This document shows, piece after piece, positions 54,125 to 64,000 of a stretch of DNA of 64,000 nt. Each line of letters starts with the position of its first letter. Position 1 is the stretch's first letter. This DNA is from an uncultured Collinsella sp. (GTDB taxonomy: Bacteria > Actinomycetota > Coriobacteriia > Coriobacteriales > Coriobacteriaceae), in the NCBI GenBank assembly GCA_959599095.1, contig CAUGGC010000003.1:44031-108030 (forward strand), given 5' to 3'. A program made the position numbers and the translations under genes. The notes beneath the pieces were generated by a model. That model worked only from the letters and a program-made list of their open reading frames with translations, did no database searches and was not told the origin of the DNA.

Positions 54125-56278
54125 ATGACCGAAGATATCCCCCTTGAAATCACTTCGAGCGACATGGCCAATCTGCCCATATTCATCGCCGTCCTTATCG
54201 TGGCCATCGTCGTGGTACGTGTATATTTTTCAATCAAACACAATGAAAAGCCGCCCATTGCCCGCGTCTTTTGGTGCGCGACGCTCCTCATCCCGCTCGG
54301 CATGGTAGCTGCATGGATTACGAATCAATTGCTCGTAAATGAGGACAATTCCCTATGGGTCCTTTCTTATTCGGCGCTCGGTGCTACCGCCGTCATACTT
54401 CTTGTCGAGCCCTTGGTTTCGGGACTTATCGACCAAACCGATCTTGCGACGGGAACGGTTGCCTGTATTTGCCGTGACATCCTTGTCATCGCCGCTGTTT
54501 CAGCGCTCTCGTTCGTTTCACTCGAAATTGCCTGTAACGAAACGTTCTATCGCATTCCCGCCAACTCATTCGGGTTTTCCGTCGGGCTGCTCGCGACGGT
54601 TCTGCTCTCCCTTTATTTGCTGGGACAGCGTCATGGAGGCGTCATGGCCCTCGTGCCCGTCGCCTGTTGCATCCTTGGCATTGCCGAGCACTTCGTCATA
54701 ACGTTTAAAGGCGAGGCCATCCTGCCAAGCGATATCTTGGCCCTTGGCACTGCAATGGAAGTGAGCGAGGGATACGAGTTTACCTTTACCGCCGGAATCG
54801 TAACCTCTCTCGCCCTGCTGGAGATTTCCCTGGGGCTTCTTTCGCTTATCCGACCGCGAAAGCTCCGTACGCCCACCCATGTCTTCCCCGCAATCGCCGC
54901 TAACCTCTGCGCTTTTCTGCTAGTGACCGTTGTGGGGCTCTCGGGCTTTTCCAGCATCGACTTGGAGCAGGCGCTGGATTTTGGATTTGACCGTTGGCAG
55001 CCCATCACCACGTATGCGTCTCAGGGTTTTATCACTTCGTTCACCGAAATGGTCAACGAGTTGCCTATTGAGAGGCCCGAAGACTATACGCCCGATGAGG
55101 CGCAGAGCATCGAGCAGGAGCTCGCCGCCGCCTACGACAACACGTATGGCTCGAGCGAGCAGCGCGCGGCGGCCGTTGCCCAGTTCAATGAAATCAAGCC
55201 GACGATTGTTGCCGTCATGAACGAGAGTTTTAGCGACCTTTCGTGCTTTGAGCAGCTCCAGGCGGCCGGGTACACCGGCCCCGCATGCTACAACTCGCTT
55301 CCCGACACACTTGTTCGCGGCACCATGCTCGCTTCGGTCGCCGGTGGCGGAACGGCGAACTCCGAATTCGAATTTTTGACCGGAGCGACAACGGCCTTTG
55401 TCGGATTAGGCAAAATCCCCTATCAGCTGTATCAGATGAATGGCGTCAACAGCCTGGCAAAGGACCTTAAGGAGCTTGGGTATACCGCTACCGCTATGCA
55501 CCCGCAAAACCCCGTCAACTACCATCGAGATAAAATCTATCAGCAGCTGGGCTTTGGAGACTTTCTTTCAATCGGCGATTTCGAAGGTGCGCCCTGTTAC
55601 CATGCCGGCGTATGCGACTACGCCACCTACGACAAGATACTCGACCTGCTTAGAACCGACGAAGCCCCGCAGTTCATCTTTGACGTCACGATGCAAAATC
55701 ACGGCGGCTACGACTATGGCACCGTTCCCGCCGAGGAGCTGACAAACTATTGGGTCGAGGGAGCCAGCGAGGGTGCCAATAGCGCGCTCAACACCTATCT
55801 TACCTGCATCAACGCATCCGACCGGGACCTCGAGTACTTTATCAACGAGCTCCGCAATATCGGCAGACCGGTTGTCCTTGTCTTTTTTGGCGACCATCAG
55901 CCGAGCGCCGCAACGACTCTCAACGACGAGCTGTACCCTCAGGAAGATACGGCAAGCCACGCTTTCCGTATCTATCAGTCGACATATTTTGTCTGGGCTA
56001 ACTATGAAATCGCCGGCAATACCGAGCTCAACGTCTACGACACCGTCGGGGCAAACGAGATTGCAGCCATTACCCTTAATAAGATTGGCGCCCCGCTCAC
56101 CGACTATCAAAAGGCTCTGCTTGCAACAAGGTCAGATGTGCCCACCATCAATGTCGCCGGCTATCTCGGTGCCGACGGGCTGCGCTACGACTTGGAATCT
56201 GAAGACAGCCCATACACCTCGACGATCGACAAGCTGCAGCGCATGCAATACCTCGAGTTCGCCAGCAAAGTTCAGTAA
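54125..56278 (+). CDS. LtaS-like membrane-bound sulfatase-fold transferase
   Basis: A 717-residue protein. The first 310 residues hold about seven membrane helices; the rest is an extracytoplasmic alkaline-phosphatase-like domain of the LtaS type: PTIVAVMNESFSDL (metal-binding Glu), GGGTANSEFEFLTG (Thr nucleophile), TMQNHGGYDYG, and FFGDHQPS (metal Asp-His). LtaS proteins polymerise glycerol phosphate from phosphatidylglycerol; other members add phosphoglycerol to glycans. The target here is unknown. Start at 54125 (AGAGGAAC upstream). It diverges from uvrA. Confidence 0.88.
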   Translation: MTEDIPLEITSSDMANLPIFIAVLIVAIVVVRVYFSIKHNEKPPIARVFWCATLLIPLGMVAAWITNQLLVNEDNSLWVLSYSALGATAVILLVEPLVSGLIDQTDLATGTVACICRDILVIAAVSALSFVSLEIACNETFYRIPANSFGFSVGLLATVLLSLYLLGQRHGGVMALVPVACCILGIAEHFVITFKGEAILPSDILALGTAMEVSEGYEFTFTAGIVTSLALLEISLGLLSLIRPRKLRTPTHVFPAIAANLCAFLLVTVVGLSGFSSIDLEQALDFGFDRWQPITTYASQGFITSFTEMVNELPIERPEDYTPDEAQSIEQELAAAYDNTYGSSEQRAAAVAQFNEIKPTIVAVMNESFSDLSCFEQLQAAGYTGPACYNSLPDTLVRGTMLASVAGGGTANSEFEFLTGATTAFVGLGKIPYQLYQMNGVNSLAKDLKELGYTATAMHPQNPVNYHRDKIYQQLGFGDFLSIGDFEGAPCYHAGVCDYATYDKILDLLRTDEAPQFIFDVTMQNHGGYDYGTVPAEELTNYWVEGASEGANSALNTYLTCINASDRDLEYFINELRNIGRPVVLVFFGDHQPSAATTLNDELYPQEDTASHAFRIYQSTYFVWANYEIAGNTELNVYDTVGANEIAAITLNKIGAPLTDYQKALLATRSDVPTINVAGYLGADGLRYDLESEDSPYTSTIDKLQRMQYLEFASKVQ

Positions 56279-56339
56279 GCCCACCCATTCGCTTGGGCCC
56301 ATCGTATTGCAAGCACGTTCGGCCCAAATGCATCGCAAA

Positions 56340-56368
56340 TGACTCCCGCTCGCAAACGAGGGTACAAT
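56340..56368 (+). promoter_or_regulatory. Predicted promoter of mrp
   Basis: TGACTC, 17-bp spacer, TACAAT (56363-56368). It is about 56 bp before the mrp start. Confidence 0.5.
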
Positions 56369-56423
56369 GACACTCGTGTCACATCGCGGGGCCCCGGCCC
56401 CAACATATACAAAGGAGTCATAC

Positions 56424-57254
56424 ATGGGTTGCGAGCACGCACAGGCCGCCGGCGGACAAACGTCGCCGTCGCAATTTGAGGAGAATACGCTGTCCGAGGT
56501 CAAACGCGTCATCGCCGTGCTTTCCGGCAAGGGCGGTGTCGGCAAGTCGTTTGTCACCGGTGCCATCGCCACCGAGCTTGCCCGTCACGGCCACAAGGTC
56601 GGCGTCCTCGATGCCGACATCACCGGTCCCTCTATCCCCAAGATGTTCGGTATGAGCGGACGCCACGTCCATGCCCTTGGCAACCTCATGCTGCCTGAAA
56701 TCTCCGAGCGCGGCGTCAAGGTCATGAGCTCCAACCTTCTGCTCCAAAACGAGACCGACCCCGTCCTTTGGCGCGGTCCGGTCATCGCAGGCGCCATTAG
56801 GCAGTTCTGGAGCGAGACCTCATGGGGCCCCATCGACTACCTGCTGGTCGACATGCCTCCGGGAACAGGCGACGTCGCTCTCACCGTCTTCCAGTCACTG
56901 CCCGTCGACGGCATCGTCATCGTCACGAGCCCGCAGGATCTGGTCTCGATGATCGTCGCCAAGGCGGTCAACATGGCCGAGAAGATGAACGTCCCCATTC
57001 TGGGCATTGTCGAGAACATGAGCTATATTGAGTGCCCCGACTGCGGCAAGAAGATCGAGGTCTTTGGCAAGAGCAAGCTCCCCGAGGTCGCAGAGCGCTA
57101 TAACCTCGACATCTTGGGCCAGCTTCCCATTAATCCGGCACTCGCCGAGGCCTGCGATAAGGGCGAGGTCGAGACCGCACTGCCCGATGGCATGTTGCCC
57201 AAGGCAGTCTCTGCCGTCGAGGCCATTACCCCGCACGAGACCGACGAGGCCTAA
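56424..57254 (+). CDS. mrp: Mrp/NBP35-type iron-sulfur cluster carrier ATPase
   Basis: A 276-residue P-loop ATPase of the MinD/Mrp group. Deviant Walker A SGKGGVGKS, switch DADITGPSIPKMFG, LVDMPPGTGD, and the C-terminal Cys pair CPDC (IECPDCGKK) that bridges an Fe-S cluster between subunits. It helps insert clusters into target enzymes. ATG at 56424 has AAAGGAG upstream. The flavoprotein gene starts directly after its stop, so the two are coupled. Confidence 0.93.
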   Translation: MGCEHAQAAGGQTSPSQFEENTLSEVKRVIAVLSGKGGVGKSFVTGAIATELARHGHKVGVLDADITGPSIPKMFGMSGRHVHALGNLMLPEISERGVKVMSSNLLLQNETDPVLWRGPVIAGAIRQFWSETSWGPIDYLLVDMPPGTGDVALTVFQSLPVDGIVIVTSPQDLVSMIVAKAVNMAEKMNVPILGIVENMSYIECPDCGKKIEVFGKSKLPEVAERYNLDILGQLPINPALAEACDKGEVETALPDGMLPKAVSAVEAITPHETDEA

Positions 57255-58526
57255 GTGAACGCGAGCGCCTTCTATGACGTCCTGGTAATCGGCGGCGGGG
57301 CTTCAGGCCTCGCCGCCGCCATTACGGCCGCACGAGCTGGCAAAAGCGTCTGCATCGTTGAGCGCGATGTCGCCTGCGGCCTTAAGCTCCTTGCGACCGG
57401 CAACGGCCGCTGCAACCTCTCCAACGAATCGATTGATCCACAGCGGTATAACCACCCCGCATTCGTTGAATCCGTTATGGGCCCCCGGCCCGAACAAGAG
57501 CTTATGGGTTTCTTCTCCTCGCTGGGCATCATGACAACCTCCGAGGAAGGCCGGCTGTACCCGCGCTCCCTTCGCGCCGAATCGGTGCGCGACGCGCTTC
57601 TCAACGTTTGCGACCGCCTAGGTATCACCTTAATCTGCGGAGCCAACGTTGCCTCGGCGCACAAAGCTTCCGAAGGCTGGACACTCCAAATAGACCGTCC
57701 AGCGCGGGCACTCAAGGCAAAGAAGCACGACGACCGAAAATCGGAGCTCCGCTCGCTTCGGAAAGCGCTCGCCGATGTCCCTCGCAAGAACGAGGCCCTG
57801 GAGGCACATGCCGTAATTATCGCCACGGGCGGCAACCCCACCGGTATCGCCGATACGTTTAGCCTCCCCCTCACCTCGCTGCGCCCCATCCTCTGCCCCG
57901 TATCGGCAACGGTCGTTGGCGATCGGGCGGCACTCAAGACGTTGGATGGTCTGCGCGTCCGCGCCCGCTTGACGCTCACCCGTAACCATAGTGAGCTCTG
58001 GCACGAAGACGGTGAAGTACTGTTTCGAGCCTTCGGCATCTCGGGCGTCGCTGTCTTCAACCTCTCCCGTCGTATCCAGCGCGGTGATACGATCCTGCTC
58101 GACGTTTTCCCCGACCTCTCCAAAGACGAGCTGCTCGATATGCTCAACCGGCGCGTTGAGCTGCTCGGCGGCTTTTCGCCCCGCGATCCCCGTTGGCTCG
58201 ACGGCATGCTCGCCCCGCAACTCTCCCGCGTCGTCTGCACGGCGTTCGAGCAGTGCCATCCAGGCTCCAACGATGTCATCCACCTGGTCTCGATCCTCAA
58301 GCATTTTAAGTTGCTCGTCGAAGGAACCGCCGAGGAGCGCTCGGCGCAGGTCACGCGTGGTGGCGTATCTGTCGAGAGCATCTCAACACCCAGTCTACGC
58401 GCGCGCAGCGTTGTCGACACCCCGCTTTACGTCTGCGGCGAAGCGCTCGACATCGACGCCGATTGCGGAGGCTTTAACCTTGCGTGGGCATGGCTCTCGG
58501 GCATTCGCGCTGCAAGCAGCCTGTAG
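57255..58526 (+). CDS. HI0933/YhiN-type FAD-dependent oxidoreductase
   Basis: A 423-residue flavoprotein. FAD-binding VLVIGGGASGLAAAITAA at the N-terminus, then GLKLLATGNGRCNLSNE, which is the family signature, ATGGNPTG in the middle, and the C-terminal VCGEALDIDADCGGFNLAWAW. Function is not known for the family. The GTG start abuts the mrp stop. Cotranscription with an Fe-S carrier may be chance. Confidence 0.9.
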   Translation: MNASAFYDVLVIGGGASGLAAAITAARAGKSVCIVERDVACGLKLLATGNGRCNLSNESIDPQRYNHPAFVESVMGPRPEQELMGFFSSLGIMTTSEEGRLYPRSLRAESVRDALLNVCDRLGITLICGANVASAHKASEGWTLQIDRPARALKAKKHDDRKSELRSLRKALADVPRKNEALEAHAVIIATGGNPTGIADTFSLPLTSLRPILCPVSATVVGDRAALKTLDGLRVRARLTLTRNHSELWHEDGEVLFRAFGISGVAVFNLSRRIQRGDTILLDVFPDLSKDELLDMLNRRVELLGGFSPRDPRWLDGMLAPQLSRVVCTAFEQCHPGSNDVIHLVSILKHFKLLVEGTAEERSAQVTRGGVSVESISTPSLRARSVVDTPLYVCGEALDIDADCGGFNLAWAWLSGIRAASSL

Positions 58527-58556
58527 CCGCGCAGTCTATAATCAAAAACGCATTCG

Positions 58557-58587
58557 GGCCGTCTGGGATACCGGACGGCCTCTTTCT
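58557..58587 (+). terminator. Terminator-like stem after the YhiN-type gene
   Basis: A 7-bp G/C stem (58557-58563 with 58574-58580) then TCTTTCTT. Some transcripts may continue into the next flavoprotein gene. Confidence 0.55.
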
Positions 58588-58606
58588 TGCCTCTAAGGAG
58601 ACCTCG

Positions 58607-60247
58607 ATGATTGAAATCACCCAAGTCAACGCGTCGCTCGATGAAGCCGGCGATGAAAATGCCTGCCTCATTGTTGGCAAGCGAGTCGCCAAGCGCGTCC
58701 TACGTTGCAAAGACTCCGAGATCAAGTCCATCGAGCTCCACCGCAAGTCAATCGACGCTCGCAAAAAACGAGACGTCCATTTTATCCTGAGCTTTCGTGT
58801 TGAGCTGACCAGTCCCCACCTCGAGCGAGAAGCGGTCGACAGCGTTTCCGAGCGTGACCGCTCGCGCGTACGCGCGATAAAAGACGATGGGTCTTCATTC
58901 CCCACCCCCGTCTCCGACGCACCTCAAGAACGCCCTGTCGTTGTCGGCGCCGGATGCGCTGGCCTTTTCGCCGCGCTAACGCTCGCCGAAGCAGGTCTTA
59001 AGCCCTTGCTCATCGAGCGCGGCGACCCGGCATTTCGCCGCTCGCATGCGATCGACCTCTTTCTAAAGGAGCGCATCCTCGACCCCGAGAGTAATATCCA
59101 GTTTGGTCTGGGCGGCGCGGGGACCTTCTCGGACGGCAAGCTCAATACGGGAACAAAAAATCCCGCCCATCGCCTTATCCTCGAAACCTTCGTCGAGGCG
59201 GGTGCGCCCCGCGATATTCTGTGGGATGCCAAGCCGCACATTGGCTCCGACATCCTTCCCACGGTTGTCACCGCTATATCCCAGCGCATCGAGCAGCTCG
59301 GAGGTATCGTCCGTTATCGAACAAAGCTCGTCGACATTCACATCGACGCGTCTGGCGCCATCACCGGTATTGATGTCCAATCGTCCCAAGACGCCGCTTA
59401 CGAGCCAATCGAGACAAAGCACCTCATCCTCGCCTGCGGGCATTCTGCTCGCGATATTTTTGAGCTCCTTAAGGACCACAACGTGGCCCTCGCACAAAAG
59501 ACCTTTGCCATGGGCGTTCGCATCGAGCATCCGCAGCGCGACATCGACCGAGCCCAATATGGAGCCTCGGCGGGACATCCTGCCCTCGGAGCAGCCCCCT
59601 ACAAGCTCGTCGCCCATCTTCCCAACGGCCGCAGCGTGTTCTCGTTTTGCATGTGCCCCGGCGGGCAGGTTGTCGCCGCCTCTTCCGAGCAGGGCCACCT
59701 GTGCGTCAACGGCGCCAGCCTCAATGCCCGCGACGGACGCAACGCAAACGCCGCCCTGCTCGTTAACGTCACGCCTGAGGACCTTCCCAACGATGACCCG
59801 CTCGCCGGCATCGAGCTCCAGCGTGCCTGCGAGGCGGCCGCCTATCGCCTGGGCGGTTCCAACTGGAACGCACCGGCACAGCTCGTCGGAGATTTCCTCG
59901 CAGGACGCGTCAGCAAGGCGCCCGGAAAGGTAAAGCCCACCTATCCGCTCGGTGTGACCTGGACGGCAATTGACGAAGCCCTGCCGCAGCATATCGTCGA
60001 GTCGCTCCGCCTGGGACTTCCCCTACTCGGAAAAAAGCTACGAGGCTACGACCGCCCCGATGCCGTTCTTACCGGCGTGGAGACTCGTTCAAGCTCACCG
60101 GTCACTGTCACCCGAGACCGAACGTGCCATGCCGTGTCGACCCTGGGCCTCTACCCTTGTGGTGAGGGAGCTGGATATGCCGGCGGCATCATGAGCGCGG
60201 CCACCGACGGCATCCGTTGTGCCGAAGCCCTGATCGCAGACCTCTAA
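58607..60247 (+). CDS. FAD-dependent dehydrogenase of the COG2509 type
   Basis: A 546-residue flavoprotein with an N-terminal RNA-binding-like domain (1-95), FAD site VVVGAGCAGLFAALTLAEAG at about 107, GLGGAGTFSDGKLNTG (family signature), HSARDIFELL, and the C-terminal GEGAGYAGGIMSAATDGIR. The family is widespread in anaerobes and lacks a firm biochemical role. Start at 58607 with AAGGAG upstream; a longer frame overlaps the end of the previous gene and is rejected. Confidence 0.9.
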   Translation: MIEITQVNASLDEAGDENACLIVGKRVAKRVLRCKDSEIKSIELHRKSIDARKKRDVHFILSFRVELTSPHLEREAVDSVSERDRSRVRAIKDDGSSFPTPVSDAPQERPVVVGAGCAGLFAALTLAEAGLKPLLIERGDPAFRRSHAIDLFLKERILDPESNIQFGLGGAGTFSDGKLNTGTKNPAHRLILETFVEAGAPRDILWDAKPHIGSDILPTVVTAISQRIEQLGGIVRYRTKLVDIHIDASGAITGIDVQSSQDAAYEPIETKHLILACGHSARDIFELLKDHNVALAQKTFAMGVRIEHPQRDIDRAQYGASAGHPALGAAPYKLVAHLPNGRSVFSFCMCPGGQVVAASSEQGHLCVNGASLNARDGRNANAALLVNVTPEDLPNDDPLAGIELQRACEAAAYRLGGSNWNAPAQLVGDFLAGRVSKAPGKVKPTYPLGVTWTAIDEALPQHIVESLRLGLPLLGKKLRGYDRPDAVLTGVETRSSSPVTVTRDRTCHAVSTLGLYPCGEGAGYAGGIMSAATDGIRCAEALIADL

Positions 60248-60273
60248 CGCACGAATTCCAGCGCGCAAAAGAC

Positions 60274-60309
60274 ACAGGCCCCGAGCTCCACAGGGAACTC
60301 GGGGCCTGT
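60274..60309. terminator. Bidirectional terminator between convergent genes
   Basis: A 12-bp perfect stem (60274-60285 with 60298-60309) lies between the COG2509 flavoprotein and uvrB, which converge. T-rich tracts are short on both sides. Confidence 0.75.
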
Positions 60310-60312
60310 TCG

Positions 60313-62553
60313 CTATTTCTTAAACCGTGCACCCTGGCGTTTTCTGCCCGATGCGAACGTGGAACCCTTGCGGGCCTGTGAACGTAAGCGCTCGATCGTC
60401 TCGTCCTCAGACGCGCCCTCGAGCATCGCCCGAATCTGAACGACGGCATCGCGCAGGCGCGCCGCCTCCTCAAAGTCCATGGCGGCAGAAGCGTTACGCA
60501 TATCCTCTTCCATGGTTTCGACAATCCGCACAAGCTCGTCATGCGGCAGTTCTTCCAACTGCTCCGCAAGTGTCTGCTCGGGCGCCACCGTTTCCGGCAC
60601 GCCGCCCTCGCCCGACTCATCGGGCGTATAGAATGCACCATGGCCAAGAGAGTCGCCCTTCGAGCGTCCCTTGGAACCCACGGTTTTTTCGGCCTCGGCA
60701 ATAAAACTTGAGATGTCGTTGATGGCCTTGCGCACCGTCTTGGGCACGATGCCATGCTCTTCGTTATATGCCATCTGAATCTCGCGACGGCGCTGCGTCT
60801 CTTCGATGGCCTCTTTCATCGAATCGGTCACAACGTCCGCATACATGATGACTTCGCCATCGGCGTTACGGGCCGCGCGGCCAATCGTCTGAATCAGCGA
60901 ACGGCGGTTGCGCAAGAAGCCTTCCTTATCGGCATCGAGAATTGCCACCAGTGAGACCTCGGGGAGATCCAAGCCCTCGCGAAGCAGGTTGATGCCAACG
61001 AGGACATCGATCTTGCCCTCGCGCAGCGTTCGCAGGATCTCGACACGGTCCATTGTCGCCGTATCAGAGTGCATGTAATTGACCTTAATGCCCGCGTCGA
61101 GCAGATGGTCGGTCAGGTCCTCGGCCATGCGCTTGGTCAACGTGGTCACCAGCACGCGCTCCTTGCGGGCAACGCGCTCGCGAATCTCGTCCTCAAGATC
61201 GTCAATCTGCCCACGAACCGGACGCACATCGATCTTGGGATCGAGCAGACCGGTCGGACGAATAATCTGCTCAACGTCGTTCTGGCTCACCCGCAGCTCA
61301 TAGTCGCCCGGTGTTGCCGAAACGTAGATGAACTGGGGAATCCTCGCCTCAAACTCATCGAAACGAAGCGGGCGGTTATCGAGCGCCGAGGGCAGGCGAA
61401 AACCGTGTTCCACCAGCGTCACCTTACGCGAGCGGTCACCTTCGTGCATGCCGCGAATCTGCGGCACCGTCACATGGCTCTCATCGATGATGCAGAGCAT
61501 ATCCTTGGGAAAGTAATCGATTAGGGTAAACGGCGGCTCACCCGGTTTGCGACCGTCCAGATGACGCGAGTAGTTCTCGATGCCGTTGCAAAAGCCCATC
61601 GTCTCGAGCATCTCAAGATCATAATCGGTGCGCTGCTGCAGACGCTGCGCCTCGAGCAACTTGTCGGTCGCCTTGAGCTCCGCCACGCGCTTCTCGCACT
61701 CTTCGCTGATCGATTTCAGAGCCGCCTTGACCTTCGGCTTCTCGGTCACGTAGTGCGATGCCGGCCATACGGGGATGGCCTCGTACTCACGAAGCATCTC
61801 ACCGGTGACCTCATCGATCTCGGCAATCAGCTCGACCTCGTCGCCAAAGAACTCAAACCGCAACGGATGCTCAGCATAAGGCGGATACACGTCGACAACA
61901 TCGCCGCGCACGCGGAACGTGCCGCGTGCCAGGTCATAGTCATTGCGATCATATTGAATGTCGATAAGTGCATGGATAAAGTCATCGCGCTCGAGCGGCA
62001 CCTTCTTGTCGACGTTTGGAGCCAGACCCGCATAGTCCTCAGGAGAGCCAATGCCATAGATACACGAGACCGATGCGACAACGATCACATCGCGTCGAGA
62101 GAGCAGTGACGCGGTCGCCTGATGGCGCAGCATCTCGACCTCTTCGTTAATCGAGGAGTCTTTCTCGATATATGTATCGCTTTGCGGCACATACGCCTCG
62201 GGCTGATAGTAGTCGTAGTACGAGACGAAGTAGACCACAGCGTTGTTGGGAAAGAACTCTTTGAGCTCGCTCGCAAGCTGAGCGGCGAGCGTTTTATTCG
62301 GAGCCATGACCAGCGTCGGCTTTCCCAGGGCCTCAATAGTCTTTGCCATCGTGAAGGTCTTGCCCGAACCAGTCACGCCCAGCAAAACCTGATAGCGGTC
62401 TCCGTCCCTCACGCCCTGCACAAGCGACTCAATGGCCTTAGGCTGGGAACCGGCAGGCTCATAGGGAGACACGACCTTAAACGGCACGTCAGAGCCTTCA
62501 ACGCCAAAGCGCTTAAGTTCACCACCAACGCGTTCTACTTCAAATTCCGCCAT
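60313..62553 (-). CDS. uvrB: UvrABC excinuclease subunit B
   Basis: A 746-residue damage-verifying helicase-like protein, longer than the usual 660-690. Walker A GVTGSGKT, the beta-hairpin region [24 protein letters not shown] as motif [11 protein letters not shown] as motif VI, and a UVR motif near the C-terminus ([13 protein letters not shown]). A variable linker of about 60 residues ([14 protein letters not shown] onward) and a basic tail ([13 protein letters not shown]) explain the extra length. Start at 62553 with AGGAG upstream. Confidence 0.97.
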   Translation of the reverse strand: MAEFEVERVGGELKRFGVEGSDVPFKVVSPYEPAGSQPKAIESLVQGVRDGDRYQVLLGVTGSGKTFTMAKTIEALGKPTLVMAPNKTLAAQLASELKEFFPNNAVVYFVSYYDYYQPEAYVPQSDTYIEKDSSINEEVEMLRHQATASLLSRRDVIVVASVSCIYGIGSPEDYAGLAPNVDKKVPLERDDFIHALIDIQYDRNDYDLARGTFRVRGDVVDVYPPYAEHPLRFEFFGDEVELIAEIDEVTGEMLREYEAIPVWPASHYVTEKPKVKAALKSISEECEKRVAELKATDKLLEAQRLQQRTDYDLEMLETMGFCNGIENYSRHLDGRKPGEPPFTLIDYFPKDMLCIIDESHVTVPQIRGMHEGDRSRKVTLVEHGFRLPSALDNRPLRFDEFEARIPQFIYVSATPGDYELRVSQNDVEQIIRPTGLLDPKIDVRPVRGQIDDLEDEIRERVARKERVLVTTLTKRMAEDLTDHLLDAGIKVNYMHSDTATMDRVEILRTLREGKIDVLVGINLLREGLDLPEVSLVAILDADKEGFLRNRRSLIQTIGRAARNADGEVIMYADVVTDSMKEAIEETQRRREIQMAYNEEHGIVPKTVRKAINDISSFIAEAEKTVGSKGRSKGDSLGHGAFYTPDESGEGGVPETVAPEQTLAEQLEELPHDELVRIVETMEEDMRNASAAMDFEEAARLRDAVVQIRAMLEGASEDETIERLRSQARKGSTFASGRKRQGARFKK

Positions 62554-62604
62554 GGATACTCCTAACTCATACATCTGCAGTATACGCAGGCGGCAGGCAT
62601 AGTC

Positions 62605-63186
62605 CTATACGAACCGATCGGGATAGATGGTCTTGTAGCGAGCCCAGGCATTATTGACACGAATCAGATACGCCTGCGTCTCGGGAAAGGTGATTGCATT
62701 ATGAAGCGACGTACCCTGCTGCGCCCATCCGTCGACATTGCCCATGCCGGCGTTATAGGCGGCGATGGCGCTATCCGTCGACCCGTTAAAATACGCTAGA
62801 AGATACGAAAGATACGCACAGCCAAACTCGATATTCGTAGCCGGATCGTTAAGATTGTCGGCCGAATACTCGTCACCGTCAACAAGGCCCTTGGCGATCA
62901 TATCCTGGGCAGTCTCGGGCATCAGCTGCATCAATCCCTGAGCACCTTGATTCGACTCGGCCTCGGGATCCCAATTCGATTCCGACTTAATGACAGCGCA
63001 CACCAGATACGGATCCAGATTATGCGAAATACTGGATTGCTTTACATACGCCTCGTAGTCAATCGGATACAACGGCTTAAAGAAAGCGGCAGGAGCACAC
63101 GAGTAAACGAATGAGATAAGGCCGAAGACAAAAACGGCAGCCAGCGGCATAAGGCGATACCACGCAAAGAAACGTGTCTTAGGCAT
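62605..63186 (-). CDS. Lytic transglycosylase, SLT domain, membrane-anchored
   Basis: A 193-residue murein lytic transglycosylase. An N-terminal membrane anchor (about 13-30) has a Cys at its end that might be lipidated (FVYSC). The SLT domain follows: catalytic E69 in KSESNWDPEA, GAQGLMQLMP, AAYNAG. It cleaves peptidoglycan to anhydromuropeptides. ATG 63186 has AAGGAGG 6 nt upstream; the ATG at 63192 touches that site and is less likely. It overlaps coaE by 8 nt. Confidence 0.88.
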   Translation of the reverse strand: MPKTRFFAWYRLMPLAAVFVFGLISFVYSCAPAAFFKPLYPIDYEAYVKQSSISHNLDPYLVCAVIKSESNWDPEAESNQGAQGLMQLMPETAQDMIAKGLVDGDEYSADNLNDPATNIEFGCAYLSYLLAYFNGSTDSAIAAYNAGMGNVDGWAQQGTSLHNAITFPETQAYLIRVNNAWARYKTIYPDRFV

Positions 63187-63820
63187 CGGCATCCTCCTTA
63201 TCCGCAGTGTCTATAAACCCATGGCATGCAAGCCATGAGTCAAGCTGCTCAAAGAGCGAATTATCACCTGAGGCATTATCAATCACCGTTGTAGCGAGAT
63301 TGCACAGCGCAGACTCATCGGGCTGACAAGCAGAACGGGCATCGAAATCAGATGGCTCCATGCCACGTTGAATAGCGCGCTCGCGACGAACTGACAAAGG
63401 GGCGCTGATGACCAGAATTTCATCAGCCAAGCCAAATGCATCCTCAAAACCAGTCGGAGCAGAAACCTCGACCACCGCAAAGGGATAACGGGGAGACGAA
63501 ACCGTACAACAAACCGGATCGAGAATCCTAAGCGAAAGCTGTTCAATCAGAACGGGATGCACGATGCCATTGAGCCGTGCGACCGAATCAGGAGAAGCGA
63601 AAGCTCGAGAAGCGAGGATGCTGCGGCGAATGCCGCCTTCCTCATCCAAAATGTCCCAACCGAATTCATCCGCGAGAGTATTGACGATATCAGAGCCCGG
63701 CACATACAGAGATTTTGCAAGCTCATCCAGATCGATAAGCATAGCGCCACGAGATTCGAAATAGCGGCAGGCAGTCGACTTACCCGAAGCAATATTGCCC
63801 AAGACAAATACGGTAAACAT
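63179..63820 (-). CDS. coaE: Dephospho-CoA kinase
   Basis: A 213-residue kinase for the last step of CoA synthesis. The P-loop is GNIASGKST (residues 8-16); DLDELAKSLY is the substrate-binding segment, and the lid has Arg residues (SVRRERAIQRG). The C-terminal Asp/Glu-rich tail is unusual. The ATG at 63820 has GGAGGG upstream. The transglycosylase gene overlaps its end. Confidence 0.88.
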   Translation of the reverse strand: MFTVFVLGNIASGKSTACRYFESRGAMLIDLDELAKSLYVPGSDIVNTLADEFGWDILDEEGGIRRSILASRAFASPDSVARLNGIVHPVLIEQLSLRILDPVCCTVSSPRYPFAVVEVSAPTGFEDAFGLADEILVISAPLSVRRERAIQRGMEPSDFDARSACQPDESALCNLATTVIDNASGDNSLFEQLDSWLACHGFIDTADKEDADA

Positions 63821-63944
63821 CAAGCCCTCCCTAACGCCAATGCGAGTAATTATCGCTCAAATACACTAGAAGGACTCAAAATACAGCCAAACAGTAAGAG
63901 CGCATACGGGGAAGCTAAATCCCGAAGTACAACGTGTATATACG

Positions 63945-63974
63945 CAAAAAGGGGGAGGCCGCGAGGCCTCCCCC
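63945..63974 (-). terminator. Terminator of the gene to the right of the window
   Basis: A perfect 10-bp G/C stem (63951-63960 with 63965-63974), loop GCGA, then five T on the minus strand. A short minus-strand frame ending at a TGA (63983-63985) may be the last codons of that gene. Confidence 0.85.
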
Positions 63975-64000
63975 TTCTCAGTTCAAGCGTACGGCTCGGT

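Overview
This window looks like a stretch of the chromosome of a gut actinobacterium of the class Coriobacteriia, most likely Collinsella or a close relative. I infer this from the high-GC coding style, strong GGAGG-type ribosome sites, the order of the rapZ-whiA-gap-pgk-tpi core block, and the content (anaerobic ribonucleotide reductase, peptide uptake, sialic acid use). No phage, insertion sequence, CRISPR array or rRNA operon was seen. Nearly all of the DNA is coding, and most genes are on the minus strand.

Layout. 1-13 kb: a cut secreted-protein gene, a secreted protein of unknown role, metY (sulfur assimilation) facing a LysR regulator, then rnhA, a Gfo/Idh/MocA oxidoreductase, an acylphosphatase and a Fur-family regulator. 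These are followed by slyD, a ureE-like gene and a HAD phosphatase, a dipeptidase, a YgjP-like metalloprotease, and a folE-HD-folB pterin operon. 12-16 kb: the class III ribonucleotide reductase genes nrdD and nrdG, with a NrdR-like operator. 16-22 kb: six tRNA genes (Gly x3, Val, Cys, Leu), a GH13 glucosidase and a partner-switch signalling pair (STAS-HATPase fusion plus PAS-GAF-PP2C phosphatase). 22-29 kb: an oppABCDF operon and secG. 29-34 kb: lower glycolysis (gap, pgk, tpiA, gpmI). 34-36 kb: whiA and rapZ.

36-46.5 kb: a nine-gene operon on the minus strand that I read as sialic acid uptake and catabolism. It has a SatABCD-type ABC transporter with a fused permease-ATPase, two CE7-type esterases (one lacking its nucleophile), a sialate lyase-type aldolase, a ROK kinase and the NanE epimerase. 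It sits between uvrC and rapZ, which are neighbours in many actinobacteria. 46.8-64 kb: uvrC, murJ, a YbaK deacylase, uvrA, an LtaS-like membrane sulfatase, mrp, two FAD-dependent oxidoreductases, uvrB, a lytic transglycosylase and coaE.

The least expected content lies between genes. A cysteine-containing leader peptide with mutually exclusive RNA folds precedes metY, next to a textbook LysR box at about -65. Five very long palindromes (roughly 84 to 138 nt; four of them with near-perfect arms of 22 to 35 bp) follow nrdD, oppF and nanA. tRNA promoters share a conserved A/T element touching the -35 box. These are sequence observations; their functions are inferred.
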